This document shows positions 44,016 to 52,966 of a stretch of DNA of 64,000 bases, in pieces. Within the stretch, counting starts at the first letter, position 1. Each line of letters starts with the position of its first letter. Both the position numbers and the translations under genes were made by a program. This stretch comes from JAIUNP01 sp020161975 (GTDB taxonomy: Bacteria > Pseudomonadota > Alphaproteobacteria > Rhizobiales > Beijerinckiaceae), in contig DAIOGK010000019.1 of assembly GCA_036745275.1 (NCBI GenBank), forward strand, positions 1 to 64,000, given 5' to 3'. The notes beneath the pieces are model-generated. The model saw only the letters and a program-made list of their open reading frames with translations, had not been told where the DNA came from and did not search any database.

Positions 44016-45850
44016 ACGCCCTCCCCCGCATCATCGCATTGCCGTTGCTCGCAGCATGTCTCGCGTCGACGGCCCTGCCCGTTCGCGCGGAAACTCCGCT
44101 CCCGGTCTTTGAAACCCGCGTGGTGGAAACCGTGATCGGCATCGATTCCAGCGCGGAAAAAGGTGCTTTCCGCGCCCGCAGCCGGACGATTTTTTCCCCG
44201 CATTCGCAGGAGCCGGAGCGCCGGCTCTACGAGGTCTTCGACCCCCACCCCACCCGCGATCTCGATTTCACCTGGGCTGCCGATGATCTGGCCGCCGACC
44301 GCGCCGGCAGGATCACCGGTTCAGGCCGGCTTGTCTGGCGGCTGAAGGACAGCCCGACCTATGACGATGCCGCGATTGTCTCCACCTTTCGCGGCCAGAT
44401 GAAAGACGGAAAACCGCACGGCACAGGGCTTTATGCCAACCGTGAGGGGCTGATCTACGACGGCCAGTGGCGCAATGGCCGCCCGCATGGCGCAGGCCGG
44501 CTGATCCTGCCGAACGGCGAGGAATACGCAGGAAGCTTCCGCAATGGCTTTGCCGAGGGACGCGGAACCTTCACCGAGACGACCTGGGAGCGGTTCGAGG
44601 GCACGTTTTCGCGCGGCCTGCGCGACGGCACAGGCAAGACCACCCTTCCCTCGGGCCTTGCCTATGAAAGCCAGTGGCGCGCGGGCCGCGAGACACCCAA
44701 TTCGCTCCGCATCCGCATCGCACAGGTCGGCGCCGCCCCCGCCATCGGCGGCACGGATGATGTGAAGATGGGCATCACGATGCGCCGCAATCCCGGATTG
44801 CCGGAGGGCATCAGGGCCGCGGATCTTGTCCTCTATACGGCCCAGACCACGCCCGATGGACTCACCATCCAGCCGTCCGACAAACGGCTTGTCGATCGTT
44901 GGCTCAACAACGCGCCACTGGTCGATGCCACGATGGTCTCCGAGATCAGCCCGGTTCGGCATGGGCTGTTCGGGGTCAGCAACGGCTATGTCCAGCCGGT
45001 TGCCTTCAACATCAGCTTCCAGAACACCGGCACCCAGCCGGTTGAAGTACAGCGCCTCGACATCCAGTCCGAAACGTCGCGGCAGGAACGCGCCCCGGCA
45101 TTGGATGTCAAATCCGGCTTCTGCGGCGAATGCATGGTCAGCTACACGCCGGAGTTCTTCCTCTATAATTACGGCGTGGCAGATGCTGAGGCGAGCACCC
45201 TCCGCTTTTCGTTTGAAACGCCGGGCCAGCGCCCCGCAGCCAACGCTCCGCAGCACCGGCAGGTCACTGGAACGCTGAAGACCCGCACGGAAATCTCCAT
45301 TCAGGATGCGCTGGCCCGCGAGAAGGTCGATGTCGCCAAGCTGGAAGACATGCGCGGCGCCGGCCTGCAATGTCCCTCAAAAGACGCCCGGCAATGCCTG
45401 CGCGAGGCACAACAGAACCCCATTTTCGGTGCCCTTCGCCAGAAAATGACGCTGAAGGGCAATACGTTGACGGTGCAACTCGTCGGCACGCTGGATTACA
45501 GCTACATCGACCATGCCGGCGCAAAGCAGCAGAAATCAGTACCGATCAGCCTGCCGATCGGCCTTGCCAACATCTATGAACTCGCCGAAGCCGGCTCGGA
45601 CGGCCCGCCCAAGGCACTTCGCGCCAACCCGCTGCACCTGCGCACACAGGCCGCGCCCTACACCCTGCCGGTGCCCTTCCGCGCCGCGATTGCCCCCGGA
45701 CGCACCGCGAACTTCACCCTGCAACTCGACGCTGAAGCCTCGTCCTGGCACGATCTGCGCATCGCAGCCCATCTGTCGAATGGCACGGTCATTCGCTCCC
45801 CGGCGCTGAAACTGCTCTATTTCAAGCCGCGCCCGATGCTGGATTATTGA
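44012..45850 (+). CDS. Exported MORN-repeat protein, copy 2
   Basis: The 612-residue paralogue of the 37861 gene starts at ATG 44012, overlapping the TIR gene stop (ATGA). The signal peptide ends in ALPVRA before ETP, and the MORN repeats near residues 120-227 are almost identical to copy 1. The C-terminal half (about 250-612) is GC-rich and diverged from copy 1, though shared landmarks remain (QPVEV, GPPKALR versus GPPEAIR, PVPFR-AI-PGR, LLYFKPRP). Its last bases overlap the convergent MEMO/CapA gene by 7. It probably sits in the periplasm next to the propeller half of the TIR protein (inference). Confidence 0.75.
   Translation: MNALPRIIALPLLAACLASTALPVRAETPLPVFETRVVETVIGIDSSAEKGAFRARSRTIFSPHSQEPERRLYEVFDPHPTRDLDFTWAADDLAADRAGRITGSGRLVWRLKDSPTYDDAAIVSTFRGQMKDGKPHGTGLYANREGLIYDGQWRNGRPHGAGRLILPNGEEYAGSFRNGFAEGRGTFTETTWERFEGTFSRGLRDGTGKTTLPSGLAYESQWRAGRETPNSLRIRIAQVGAAPAIGGTDDVKMGITMRRNPGLPEGIRAADLVLYTAQTTPDGLTIQPSDKRLVDRWLNNAPLVDATMVSEISPVRHGLFGVSNGYVQPVAFNISFQNTGTQPVEVQRLDIQSETSRQERAPALDVKSGFCGECMVSYTPEFFLYNYGVADAEASTLRFSFETPGQRPAANAPQHRQVTGTLKTRTEISIQDALAREKVDVAKLEDMRGAGLQCPSKDARQCLREAQQNPIFGALRQKMTLKGNTLTVQLVGTLDYSYIDHAGAKQQKSVPISLPIGLANIYELAEAGSDGPPKALRANPLHLRTQAAPYTLPVPFRAAIAPGRTANFTLQLDAEASSWHDLRIAAHLSNGTVIRSPALKLLYFKPRPMLDY
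44032..44629 (+). repeat. Direct repeat, right copy (598 bp identical)
   Basis: This is the identical partner of 37872-38469. The first mismatch after it is at 44630 (A versus G), then a few changes up to about 44780. Upstream of 44032 the two loci are unrelated. The sharp left edge and ragged right edge look like gene conversion or recent duplication followed by recombination with divergent tails. Confidence 0.85.
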
Positions 45851-47571
45851 TCACTCTTGCGGTTGTCAGTCTCTGCCCTGTCGCCCGACCGCAACTCCAG
45901 CGCGCGCTCGTAAAGATTGGGCACCGGCACCATCCTCAGCGCAAAAGTGCCGCGCGCGAACACGCGCAACTCCACCAGCGCGCCGGACGAGGTGGTGCTG
46001 AACTGATCGAACAGCAGATTGCCCACGGAATAGACCATCACCTGTTCACCCCCCGCTGTCAGCACGGGACGAACTGAGGCCTTGTGCGAATGCGCCCCGA
46101 TGACCGCGCCAATGCCGCAGCGGGCGAGTTCATGTGCAATGGCTTGCTCCGTCTTGCCGCCCGCATCCGTGTACTCCTCGCCCCAATGCACGACAGCGAT
46201 GACCGGCGCGCGAATGGTCAACCGGCAAAGACCGGCAAGATCGTCCGCGCCTGGCCCCGGCGCCAGCGCTGCCGGATAGCCCTTGAAATCGCCCACTCCG
46301 ATGAAGTTGAGTGCAACCAGGCGAAACGGTCCGAGGTCAACCGGTTCCAGATGCTTGAGTGGCTTGATGCCGCCATCTTTCAGTACTTTGATCGTCTCGT
46401 TGAACCCGAGTTTGCCAAGATCATGGCTATGATTGTTGGCAAGGCTTGCCGAGGTCACATTGAGGGCCTTCAATATCTCCAGCGTGAGCCCGGCGGGCAT
46501 CGCATGGCGCTGTCGCGGCAACCCGTGCGGCACATCCGGCAGCATCGCCCCTTCGAGATTGACTGTCAGCGGCGCCCTGCCCGTGACGGTGCGAAGGTCG
46601 CCAAGAATGCGGTCACGGATCGCAGGGCTCGCAAGCAACCCAAGGAAATACCGCCCGACGAAGACATCACCGCCAAAAAAATGCACCTGCTGGTCGCCAT
46701 AGACCAGCCGCCCCAGCGCCACCGGATCCGGTCCATAGGCGGTAACGATATAGCTCGTGGTCGGCTCGTTGACGGGGATGTAGTCGAAGGCCGTCCGGTT
46801 GGCGATAACCGCCGGAGCGGCGCCGAAAACCTCCGCCTGCAACCGCATCTGGATGTAATTCGCAGCTTTGGAATCAAGATGGGCCGGCTGCTTCAACGCG
46901 GAAAGCGCATCAAGATCACGCGCCGAAAGCACATTGAGGGTCTGCTGGTCATGCTGCCGGGCCAGATGCGGCAAAAGATAGTGCGAATAGTCAGTAGACT
47001 GAACAATCAGCGTCTGCGGCGTCACAATCGCCTTCAGGGCATCGGCAATCCGGTCCCACTCCGCCCGCCCCGTCCCGATGCCGAGCGCCACCGCCACCAC
47101 CGGAACATCCGGATGAACCAGCCGGACAAACGGCATCAGCCCCGTGGTGCCATGCTCGCCATCGAAGAGATCGGACGGGTCAAAAAGCTCCGGCGATTCC
47201 AGCAGCCGCGCCACCGCGACTTTATCGCTTTCCACAGGCCCGAACGCTGTTTCGAACCCGCGCTGCGTCACCGCCGCGGGGCGCCGGCTCTTGAAGAAAT
47301 GATCCGGTCCGATCAGCAAAATCCGATCATAGCGATTGCCCTTCGTCGCCATGAACCCGCGCGCAATCAGGTCAATGGCGAGAAGGTGATGCGGCACGCC
47401 GAGGCCGGTGACAGGCACGACGCGCCCTGCCGGCGGCGCCTCGCGCGCGAGCGCAGCAGGGATGTCGATGCCCCCAAGCCCGATGGCCGGATGCCGCTCG
47501 GCCCGCACCGGCCCGGCCAGAACCAGCAGGACAAGTGCCAGAATCGCTTTGTTCAGTATACGACGCAACAT
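45844..47571 (-). CDS. Exported MEMO1-like / CapA-like fusion protein
   Basis: The 575-residue protein has a signal peptide (MLRRILNKAILALVLLVLAGPVRA). The first half (about 30-290) resembles the MEMO1 / AmmeMemoRadiSam-B family, with metal-site histidines in VPHHLLA, IGPDHFF and STDYSHY. The second half (about 295-545) resembles the CapA/PgsA poly-gamma-glutamate capsule metallophosphatase-like domain: FGGDVFVGR, NLEGAM, LANNHSHDLG, VVHWGEEY, IGAHSHK, YSVGNLLFDQF. The two domains are usually separate proteins. It is convergent with the MORN copy 2 gene and divergent from the gene at 47745. A role in surface polymer metabolism is inferred. Confidence 0.75.
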   Translation of the reverse strand: MLRRILNKAILALVLLVLAGPVRAERHPAIGLGGIDIPAALAREAPPAGRVVPVTGLGVPHHLLAIDLIARGFMATKGNRYDRILLIGPDHFFKSRRPAAVTQRGFETAFGPVESDKVAVARLLESPELFDPSDLFDGEHGTTGLMPFVRLVHPDVPVVAVALGIGTGRAEWDRIADALKAIVTPQTLIVQSTDYSHYLLPHLARQHDQQTLNVLSARDLDALSALKQPAHLDSKAANYIQMRLQAEVFGAAPAVIANRTAFDYIPVNEPTTSYIVTAYGPDPVALGRLVYGDQQVHFFGGDVFVGRYFLGLLASPAIRDRILGDLRTVTGRAPLTVNLEGAMLPDVPHGLPRQRHAMPAGLTLEILKALNVTSASLANNHSHDLGKLGFNETIKVLKDGGIKPLKHLEPVDLGPFRLVALNFIGVGDFKGYPAALAPGPGADDLAGLCRLTIRAPVIAVVHWGEEYTDAGGKTEQAIAHELARCGIGAVIGAHSHKASVRPVLTAGGEQVMVYSVGNLLFDQFSTTSSGALVELRVFARGTFALRMVPVPNLYERALELRSGDRAETDNRKSDQ

Positions 47572-47701
47572 GCCGGATAAACTCGTGAAATCCCCAGAAC
47601 CTCAACGATCCTGACAATAGCGCTCCTGTCACGTTTGCCAACAATCCCGCAGCACCAGCGCCACATTTGCAGTTGACGCACGCGGCGCCACAGCCAATAC
47701 G

Positions 47702-47712
47702 ATGTCATACAA
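47702..47712. promoter_or_regulatory. GntR/FadR-like site upstream of apionate oxidoisomerase-like gene
   Basis: ATGTCATACAA fits the FadR-subgroup consensus TNGTNNNACNA except at its first base and lies 32 bases before the ATG at 47745. A closely similar site lies upstream of the idnO-like gene at 56154-56164, and a half-match is at 62247-62257. Confidence 0.35.
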
Positions 47713-47744
47713 ATCAAGAGCGCATTCGGGAGGAAACATTCGCC

Positions 47745-48578
47745 ATGGCTGCCACGATTGCCCTGTTCGGTGCCGGTGGAAAGATGGGTGTCCGCCTGTC
47801 CACCAATCTGGCGAAGTCAGATTTCCGTGTGCTGCATGTGGAGCCGGGTGAAGCCGGCCGCAAGCGCCTGAAGGACACATTGGGAGTCGATTGCGTCGAT
47901 CAGGATACCGCCCTTGCCAGCGCCGATGTGGTCATCCTCGCCGTGCCCGATACCGTGATCGGCAAGGTGGCCCATGCCATTGGCCCGAAGTTGAAATCCG
48001 GCACGATGGTGATGATCCTTGATGCCGCTGCCGCCTTTGCCGGGCACCTGCCCGCGGATCGACCGGACCTCACCTATTTCATTTCGCATCCCTGCCACCC
48101 GACGATTTTCAACGATGAGACGACGGAGGCCGGCCGCCGCGATTATTTCGGCGGCGTCGCCGCACGCCAGTCGATCACCAGCGCGCTCATGCAGGGGCCG
48201 GATGCCGATTACGCCCTCGGCGAGGCTGTGGCGAAGGTCATCTACGCGCCCATCAAGACGTCCTACCGCCTCACGGTGGAGCAGATGGCCATTCTGGAGC
48301 CGGGCCTTTCCGAAACGCTCTGCGCCACGCTGCTCGCGGTGATGAAAGATGGCATGGATGAAGTTGTCCGGCGTGGTGTGCCGCCCGATTGCGCGCGCGA
48401 TTTCCTGCTGGGTCATATGAACATTCTGGCCGCCGTCACCTTCAAGGAAATCGAGGGCCAGTTTTCCGATGCCTGCAACAAGGCCATCGAATTCGGCAAG
48501 CCGCGCCTGATGCGCGATGACTGGCTGAAGATGTTCGAAATGGATGAAATCGCCGAAAGCATCCGGCGGATCACCTGA
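47745..48578 (+). CDS. D-apionate oxidoisomerase-like NAD-dependent enzyme
   Basis: The 277-residue enzyme of the 6-phosphogluconate-dehydrogenase-like NAD family has MAATIALFGAGGKMGVRLS as Rossmann motif, ILAVPDTVIGKVA near 65, and the long-helix C-terminal domain with FISHPCHPTIFND, YRLTVEQMAILEPGLSE and GMDEVVRRGVPPDCARDFLLGHM. The pattern recalls ApnO, which converts D-apionate in sugar-acid catabolism, though other hydroxyacid dehydrogenases of this group are possible. A strong GGGAGGAAA ribosome-binding site precedes the ATG. It ends 2 bases before the convergent hydrolase stop. Confidence 0.6.
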   Translation: MAATIALFGAGGKMGVRLSTNLAKSDFRVLHVEPGEAGRKRLKDTLGVDCVDQDTALASADVVILAVPDTVIGKVAHAIGPKLKSGTMVMILDAAAAFAGHLPADRPDLTYFISHPCHPTIFNDETTEAGRRDYFGGVAARQSITSALMQGPDADYALGEAVAKVIYAPIKTSYRLTVEQMAILEPGLSETLCATLLAVMKDGMDEVVRRGVPPDCARDFLLGHMNILAAVTFKEIEGQFSDACNKAIEFGKPRLMRDDWLKMFEMDEIAESIRRIT

Positions 48579-48580
48579 CC

Positions 48581-49447
48581 TCAAAGACCGAGTAGCCGCG
48601 CGGTGCCCGCAAACAGCGCACTGCGATCGTCCATCAGCTTCAACGGCAGATCGAAATGGTTGGTTCCGGGCTCGACCAGAACCGAAACCGCCGCGCCGCG
48701 AGCCGCGCTGGCTGCCGCATACACCTCCGATTGCCGCTTGAACTCCTCCGTCTCGCTTGGCGCATAGGCAACCAGCAGCGGCACAGGAACAGACGGCAGA
48801 TGATGGATCGGGCTGAAGCGCCGCGCCTCACCGGCATCAAGGTTGAGCCAAGCGTTGCAGTTCGATTTCTGCACCGGTTCAAGATCGTGCAGGCCCGACA
48901 TCGGCGAGGCGGAATGGATGGCCCCGGCGGGAATGCCGCCTGCCCTCTGCCAGTCCGGCGAGAGCATCATTGCGGCCAGATGCCCCCCCGCAGACGAACC
49001 CGAAACATGGATGTGGCCGGGATTTCCGCCATAGCGGGCGATGTTGTCCGCAACCCAGCCAAGCGCCGCCGCACACTGCCGCACGATCTCGCTCAGCGGC
49101 GTTGCCGGCGCCAGCCCATAGTTGACGGCAACGACACAGGCCCCGGCCGCCGTCAGCGAACGCGCCATGAAGGAGGAATCGGAGGCATCCAGCAGCCGCC
49201 AGTAGCCCCCATGGATGAACACATAGACCGGAGCGGCTGTCTTGCCCTGAGCCGGGAAAATATCGAGCCGCTCTTCGGGCTTCGGCCCGTATTTCACGCC
49301 GATTGCGCAAGGGAGCTCGGCGCGGCAACGCGCGCTTTCCTGCGCATAGTCGGCAATGATCGGACCGATATCCGGCACCGTGCCGCGCGCGTTCATCTGC
49401 CGGTCGAGTTCATCCTGATCGTAGGCGCGAAAAACAAGGTTGCTCAT
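48581..49447 (-). CDS. Alpha/beta hydrolase (kynurenine-formamidase/esterase-like)
   Basis: The 288-residue alpha/beta hydrolase has the oxyanion motif HGGYWRLLDASD near residue 80, nucleophile elbow GSSAGG near 150, and a catalytic His in NHFDLP near the C-terminus. HGG(Y)W is common in arylformamidases and carboxylesterases of the hormone-sensitive-lipase-like group. It overlaps livF by 4 bases and so is co-transcribed with the Liv transporter, suggesting it hydrolyses the imported compound or its derivative. Confidence 0.75.
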   Translation of the reverse strand: MSNLVFRAYDQDELDRQMNARGTVPDIGPIIADYAQESARCRAELPCAIGVKYGPKPEERLDIFPAQGKTAAPVYVFIHGGYWRLLDASDSSFMARSLTAAGACVVAVNYGLAPATPLSEIVRQCAAALGWVADNIARYGGNPGHIHVSGSSAGGHLAAMMLSPDWQRAGGIPAGAIHSASPMSGLHDLEPVQKSNCNAWLNLDAGEARRFSPIHHLPSVPVPLLVAYAPSETEEFKRQSEVYAAASAARGAAVSVLVEPGTNHFDLPLKLMDDRSALFAGTARLLGL

Positions 49448-50148
49448 ACGCCGATGCGCTCCTCGACAGCGTCCCAGTCGTCACGCAGCGCGTCGGAGGT
49501 GCCCGACCAAACCACCTTGCCCTTTTCGAGCACATAATGCCGATCCGCCAGCTGGACGAGCGCGCCGAGATTCTTGTCGATCACCAGAATGGATTGGCCC
49601 GCATCCTTGAGCCCGGCAAGACAGGCCCAGATCTCCTCGCGGATCAGCGGCGCAAGTCCTTCGGTCGCCTCATCGAGGATCAGTAGGGCCGGATTGGTCA
49701 TCAGCGCCCGCCCGATGGCCAGCATCTGCTGCTCACCGCCCGACAGCGTGTTGGCAAACTGCCGGCGCCGTTCGCCAAGCCTGGGAAAGGTGCGGTAAAC
49801 ATCCGACAACGTCCATGCATCCGCGCGCTTCTGCCGGTTAGCCGCGGTCGCAACCAGGTTTTCCTCGACATTCAGCATGGAGAAAACCTGCCGCCCCTCC
49901 GGCACAAGGCCAAGCCCCACCCGCGCAACCCGATAGGGCGGCAGGCCGGAAAGCCGGGCGCCGCCAAAGCTGACCTCGCCCTTGCGCGTCGGCAGAAGGC
50001 CCATGATCGTGCGGATCGTGGTGGTCTTGCCCATGCCATTACGGCCGATCAGCGTGACGACCTCGCCTGCGCCCACCTCCAGCGAGACGCCGAACAGCAC
50101 TTCGGAAAGGCCGTAGCCGGAATGAAGGTCCTCGACCTTGAGCATCAC
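49444..50148 (-). CDS. livF: Branched-chain amino acid-type ABC transporter ATPase (LivF)
   Basis: The 234-residue ATPase has Walker A GRNGMGKTT near residue 35, signature LSGGEQQM near 135 and Walker B ALLILDEATEGL near 155. It pairs with LivG to power import through LivH/LivM. It overlaps livG by 4 bases upstream and the hydrolase gene by 4 bases downstream. Confidence 0.88.
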   Translation of the reverse strand: MMLKVEDLHSGYGLSEVLFGVSLEVGAGEVVTLIGRNGMGKTTTIRTIMGLLPTRKGEVSFGGARLSGLPPYRVARVGLGLVPEGRQVFSMLNVEENLVATAANRQKRADAWTLSDVYRTFPRLGERRRQFANTLSGGEQQMLAIGRALMTNPALLILDEATEGLAPLIREEIWACLAGLKDAGQSILVIDKNLGALVQLADRHYVLEKGKVVWSGTSDALRDDWDAVEERIGV

Positions 50149-50888
50149 GCATCTCCCCCGAGATAGGCATCGCGCACATCGGGATTGACCCGAATTTCCT
50201 CGGCTGTCCCGGTGGCGATGATCCGTCCCGAAACCAGCACGGACAGGCGGTCGGCCAGCGCGAACACCGCATCCATGTCATGCTCGATCAGCACGATCGT
50301 CGCCGTGCCCTTGAGCGAGGAGAGAAGCGCCACGATCTTCTGGCTCTCGTCATGGCTCATTCCGGCCATCGGCTCGTCGAGCAGGATGAGGCGTGGTGTC
50401 ATGGCCAGCGTGATGGCGATTTCGAGCTGCCGCTTTTCGCCATGCGACAACTCCTCCACCAGCCTGTCCGCACGGTCGGCCAGACCGACACGCGCCAGCG
50501 CCGCCCGGGCCGGATCCCGCAGGCGCCTGTCCTTGCGCGCATCGGCGAAGAAGCGGAAGGAACTGCCCTGCCGTGCCTGAATGGCGAGCGCCACATTGTC
50601 TTCCGCCGTAAATCCCTGACACAGCTGGGTGATCTGAAACGAGCGCGCCAGCCCCGCGAGCGAACGTTGCGGCACGCTCCACCGGGTCACATCGGTGTGG
50701 AACATCGTGATGGTGCCGGAATTGGGCTGAATCTCACCGGTAATCTGGCCAATCAGCGTGCTTTTTCCGGCGCCATTCGGCCCGATAATGGCGTGAAGCT
50801 CGTTCTCCGCCACCGAAAGATTGAGATCGTCCGTGGCTGTCAGCGCGCCGAAGCGCTTGACCAGGCCCGCAATGTGCAGCGCGCTCAT
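50145..50888 (-). CDS. livG: Branched-chain amino acid-type ABC transporter ATPase (LivG)
   Basis: The 247-residue ATPase has Walker A GPNGAGKST near residue 36, signature LSHGEKRQ near 152 and Walker B RLILLDEPMAGM near 170. I chose the ATG at 50888, which overlaps the livM stop by 4 bases. A longer frame to 50921 would read into livM. It works with LivF as a heterodimer. Confidence 0.88.
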   Translation of the reverse strand: MSALHIAGLVKRFGALTATDDLNLSVAENELHAIIGPNGAGKSTLIGQITGEIQPNSGTITMFHTDVTRWSVPQRSLAGLARSFQITQLCQGFTAEDNVALAIQARQGSSFRFFADARKDRRLRDPARAALARVGLADRADRLVEELSHGEKRQLEIAITLAMTPRLILLDEPMAGMSHDESQKIVALLSSLKGTATIVLIEHDMDAVFALADRLSVLVSGRIIATGTAEEIRVNPDVRDAYLGGDA

Positions 50889-51865
50889 GCCCCCCTCCTC
50901 CGAACGGTCAGCCAACCCCAAAGGCCACGCGGCGCAAACAACGCAATCAGCACCACCACCGGCCCGAACAAGACCTGCCAGTACTCGGTGAGTTCAGACA
51001 GGGTGGATTCGACCAGGATGAAGGCCGCCGCCCCCAGCACGGGCCCGAACAGACTGCCGAGCCCGCCCAGAATGACCATGACCATGAATTCACCGGATTT
51101 CGTCCAGGCCATCATATCCGGCGAGACAAAGCGCGCGAGATTGGCCCACAACGCTCCGCCAAGACCCGCGATCATGCCCGCGATGACGAAGGCAACGAGC
51201 CGGTAGCGCATCACCGAAAAGCCGAGCGCCGCCATGCGTCGCTCATTCATCCGCGCTCCGGTCAGCACCATGCCGAAGCGCGAGCGCGTGAAACGCCCGA
51301 CCAGAAAGATCACCGCAGCCAGCAGCCCGAGGCAGATGTAGTAGAAGATCTGGGGATCGACGATGCGCGCGCCCCCGAGCGTGTTGCGCCGCGCCATCGC
51401 CAGCCCGTCGTCGCCGCCATAGTATTTCAGCGCGACGAAGACGTAATAGACCATCTGCGCAAACGCGAGCGTGATCATGATGAAATAGGCACCGCTGGTC
51501 CTCAGCGACAGCGCTCCGAAGACCAGCGCCGCCAGACCGCTCACCAGCATCGCAAGCGGCCAGGCCACCAGCGCCTCATTCGTGCCGTCATAGCCGAAAA
51601 TTGGCACCCCTTCCGCAAGCTGGAAGGCAAGGATCGCCACCGTGTAGCCGCCCAGCCCGAAATAGGCTGCATGGCCAAACGAGATGAGCCCACCATAACC
51701 GATGATGAGATCAAGACTGACCGCCACCATGCCATAGATGAGCAGGCGCGTTGCCAGCGTCACCGCATAGGTGGAGCCGAATGTCGCCGCCACGACGGGC
51801 AGAGCCACCAGCGCAATGGTGGCCAGGGCCACCAGGATTTGGGAAATGCGTTCGCCCCGTTGCAT
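50885..51865 (-). CDS. livM: Branched-chain amino acid-type ABC transporter permease (LivM)
   Basis: The 326-residue membrane permease has about eight to ten hydrophobic helices. Family landmarks include DLIIGYGGLISFGHAAYFGLGGYTVAIL (near 52-80), a short cytoplasmic loop RSRFGMVLTGARMNERRMAALGF near 195, and GGLGSLFGPVLGA near 272. Its ATG overlaps the livH stop by a single base (TGATG). Confidence 0.87.
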   Translation of the reverse strand: MQRGERISQILVALATIALVALPVVAATFGSTYAVTLATRLLIYGMVAVSLDLIIGYGGLISFGHAAYFGLGGYTVAILAFQLAEGVPIFGYDGTNEALVAWPLAMLVSGLAALVFGALSLRTSGAYFIMITLAFAQMVYYVFVALKYYGGDDGLAMARRNTLGGARIVDPQIFYYICLGLLAAVIFLVGRFTRSRFGMVLTGARMNERRMAALGFSVMRYRLVAFVIAGMIAGLGGALWANLARFVSPDMMAWTKSGEFMVMVILGGLGSLFGPVLGAAAFILVESTLSELTEYWQVLFGPVVVLIALFAPRGLWGWLTVRRRGA

Positions 51866-52779
51866 CAGCCACCCACAGGAAACAGGCCACGCGGGCGCAC
51901 AACCAGCACCAACGCCATGACGATATAGATGAGAACCGACGACAGCGCGCCGGCGAGCCCGTCGGCCAGCGCGCCGCTCATATGCATCTTGAGCAATCCA
52001 GGCAGAAAGGCCCGCCCCAAAGTATCCGCCATGCCGATCAGCATCGCCCCGACAAAGGCCCCGCGCACCGAGCCGATGCCGCCGATGACAATGACGACAA
52101 AGGTCATGATCAGGACCTGCTCGCCCATGCCCACCTGCACCGAGCGGATCGGTCCGACAACGATGCCCGCAAGCCCCGCCAGCAGCGCCCCGAGCCCGAA
52201 CACGAACGTGTAGAGTTTGGCGATATCAACCCCGAGCGCCGACACCATATCCCGATGCGTGGCGCCGGCCCGGATCAGCATCCCGACACGCGTCCGTGCG
52301 ATCATGAACCACAGCCCGAGCGCGACGGCGAGGCCGACGCCCATTACGGCGAGGCGGTAAGTTGGATAGGGAATGCCCGGCAGCAATTCCACAAAGCCGG
52401 AAAGCACCTTCGGCGTTTCCATCAGCAGCGGAGCACGCCCCACCACCATCGCCACAAGCCCGTTGAAAAACAGGATCAGCCCGAAGGTCGCCAGCACCTG
52501 ATAAAGATGATCGCGGGCATATAGCCGCCGGATCACCACAAGCTCGATCAGCACGCCGACCAGCGCCGCTGCCGCCAGCCCGGCGATGACGCCGAGCCCC
52601 CAGGAGCCGGTCTTTCCGGCCACTATCGCCGCGCCATAGGCGCCAATCATGAACAGCGAACCATGGGCGAGATTGATCACGCCCATGATGCCGAACACCA
52701 GAGTCAGCCCAGCCGCGAGCAGGAACAGCGTCCCGCCTAGCTGCAATCCGTTGAGGATTTGTTCGATAAGGAGTTGCAT
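51865..52779 (-). CDS. livH: Branched-chain amino acid-type ABC transporter permease (LivH)
   Basis: The 304-residue membrane permease has LVFGIMGVINLAHGSLFMIGAYGA near residues 28-51, LIRAGATHRDMVSALGVD near 180, and VIGGIGSVRGAFVGA near 235, all LivH landmarks. I prefer the ATG at 52779 over a TTG at 52797. A 187-base gap separates it from the binding-protein gene, which may hold a hairpin or internal start; no clear element was seen. Confidence 0.87.
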   Translation of the reverse strand: MQLLIEQILNGLQLGGTLFLLAAGLTLVFGIMGVINLAHGSLFMIGAYGAAIVAGKTGSWGLGVIAGLAAAALVGVLIELVVIRRLYARDHLYQVLATFGLILFFNGLVAMVVGRAPLLMETPKVLSGFVELLPGIPYPTYRLAVMGVGLAVALGLWFMIARTRVGMLIRAGATHRDMVSALGVDIAKLYTFVFGLGALLAGLAGIVVGPIRSVQVGMGEQVLIMTFVVIVIGGIGSVRGAFVGAMLIGMADTLGRAFLPGLLKMHMSGALADGLAGALSSVLIYIVMALVLVVRPRGLFPVGG

Positions 52780-52966
52780 GAGGTCCGGTTTGGTCAAGAG
52801 CCAAAAGCGCGCCCTGGCAACAGCCGGAGCGGTGCATTGTCAGAAAACGCGGCAGGCGCCGGCCCGCGCAAACGCTTCCAGTCCGCACAGAGACGATGTG
52901 GTCATTCAAGGCAGCAGGGCGTTCCCAGCGCATGGATCGCGCTGAAAACGCTCGCCGTGAAAGCCC

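Noticed and set aside
37861..45850. Insertion sequence or transposon bounded by the 598-bp repeats
   Set aside because: The repeats lie within protein-coding MORN regions, have no terminal inverted repeats, and no transposase is encoded between them.
46084..47580. A 498-codon plus-strand frame
   Set aside because: It is antisense to the MEMO1/CapA fusion gene, which shows two recognised domains and a signal peptide.
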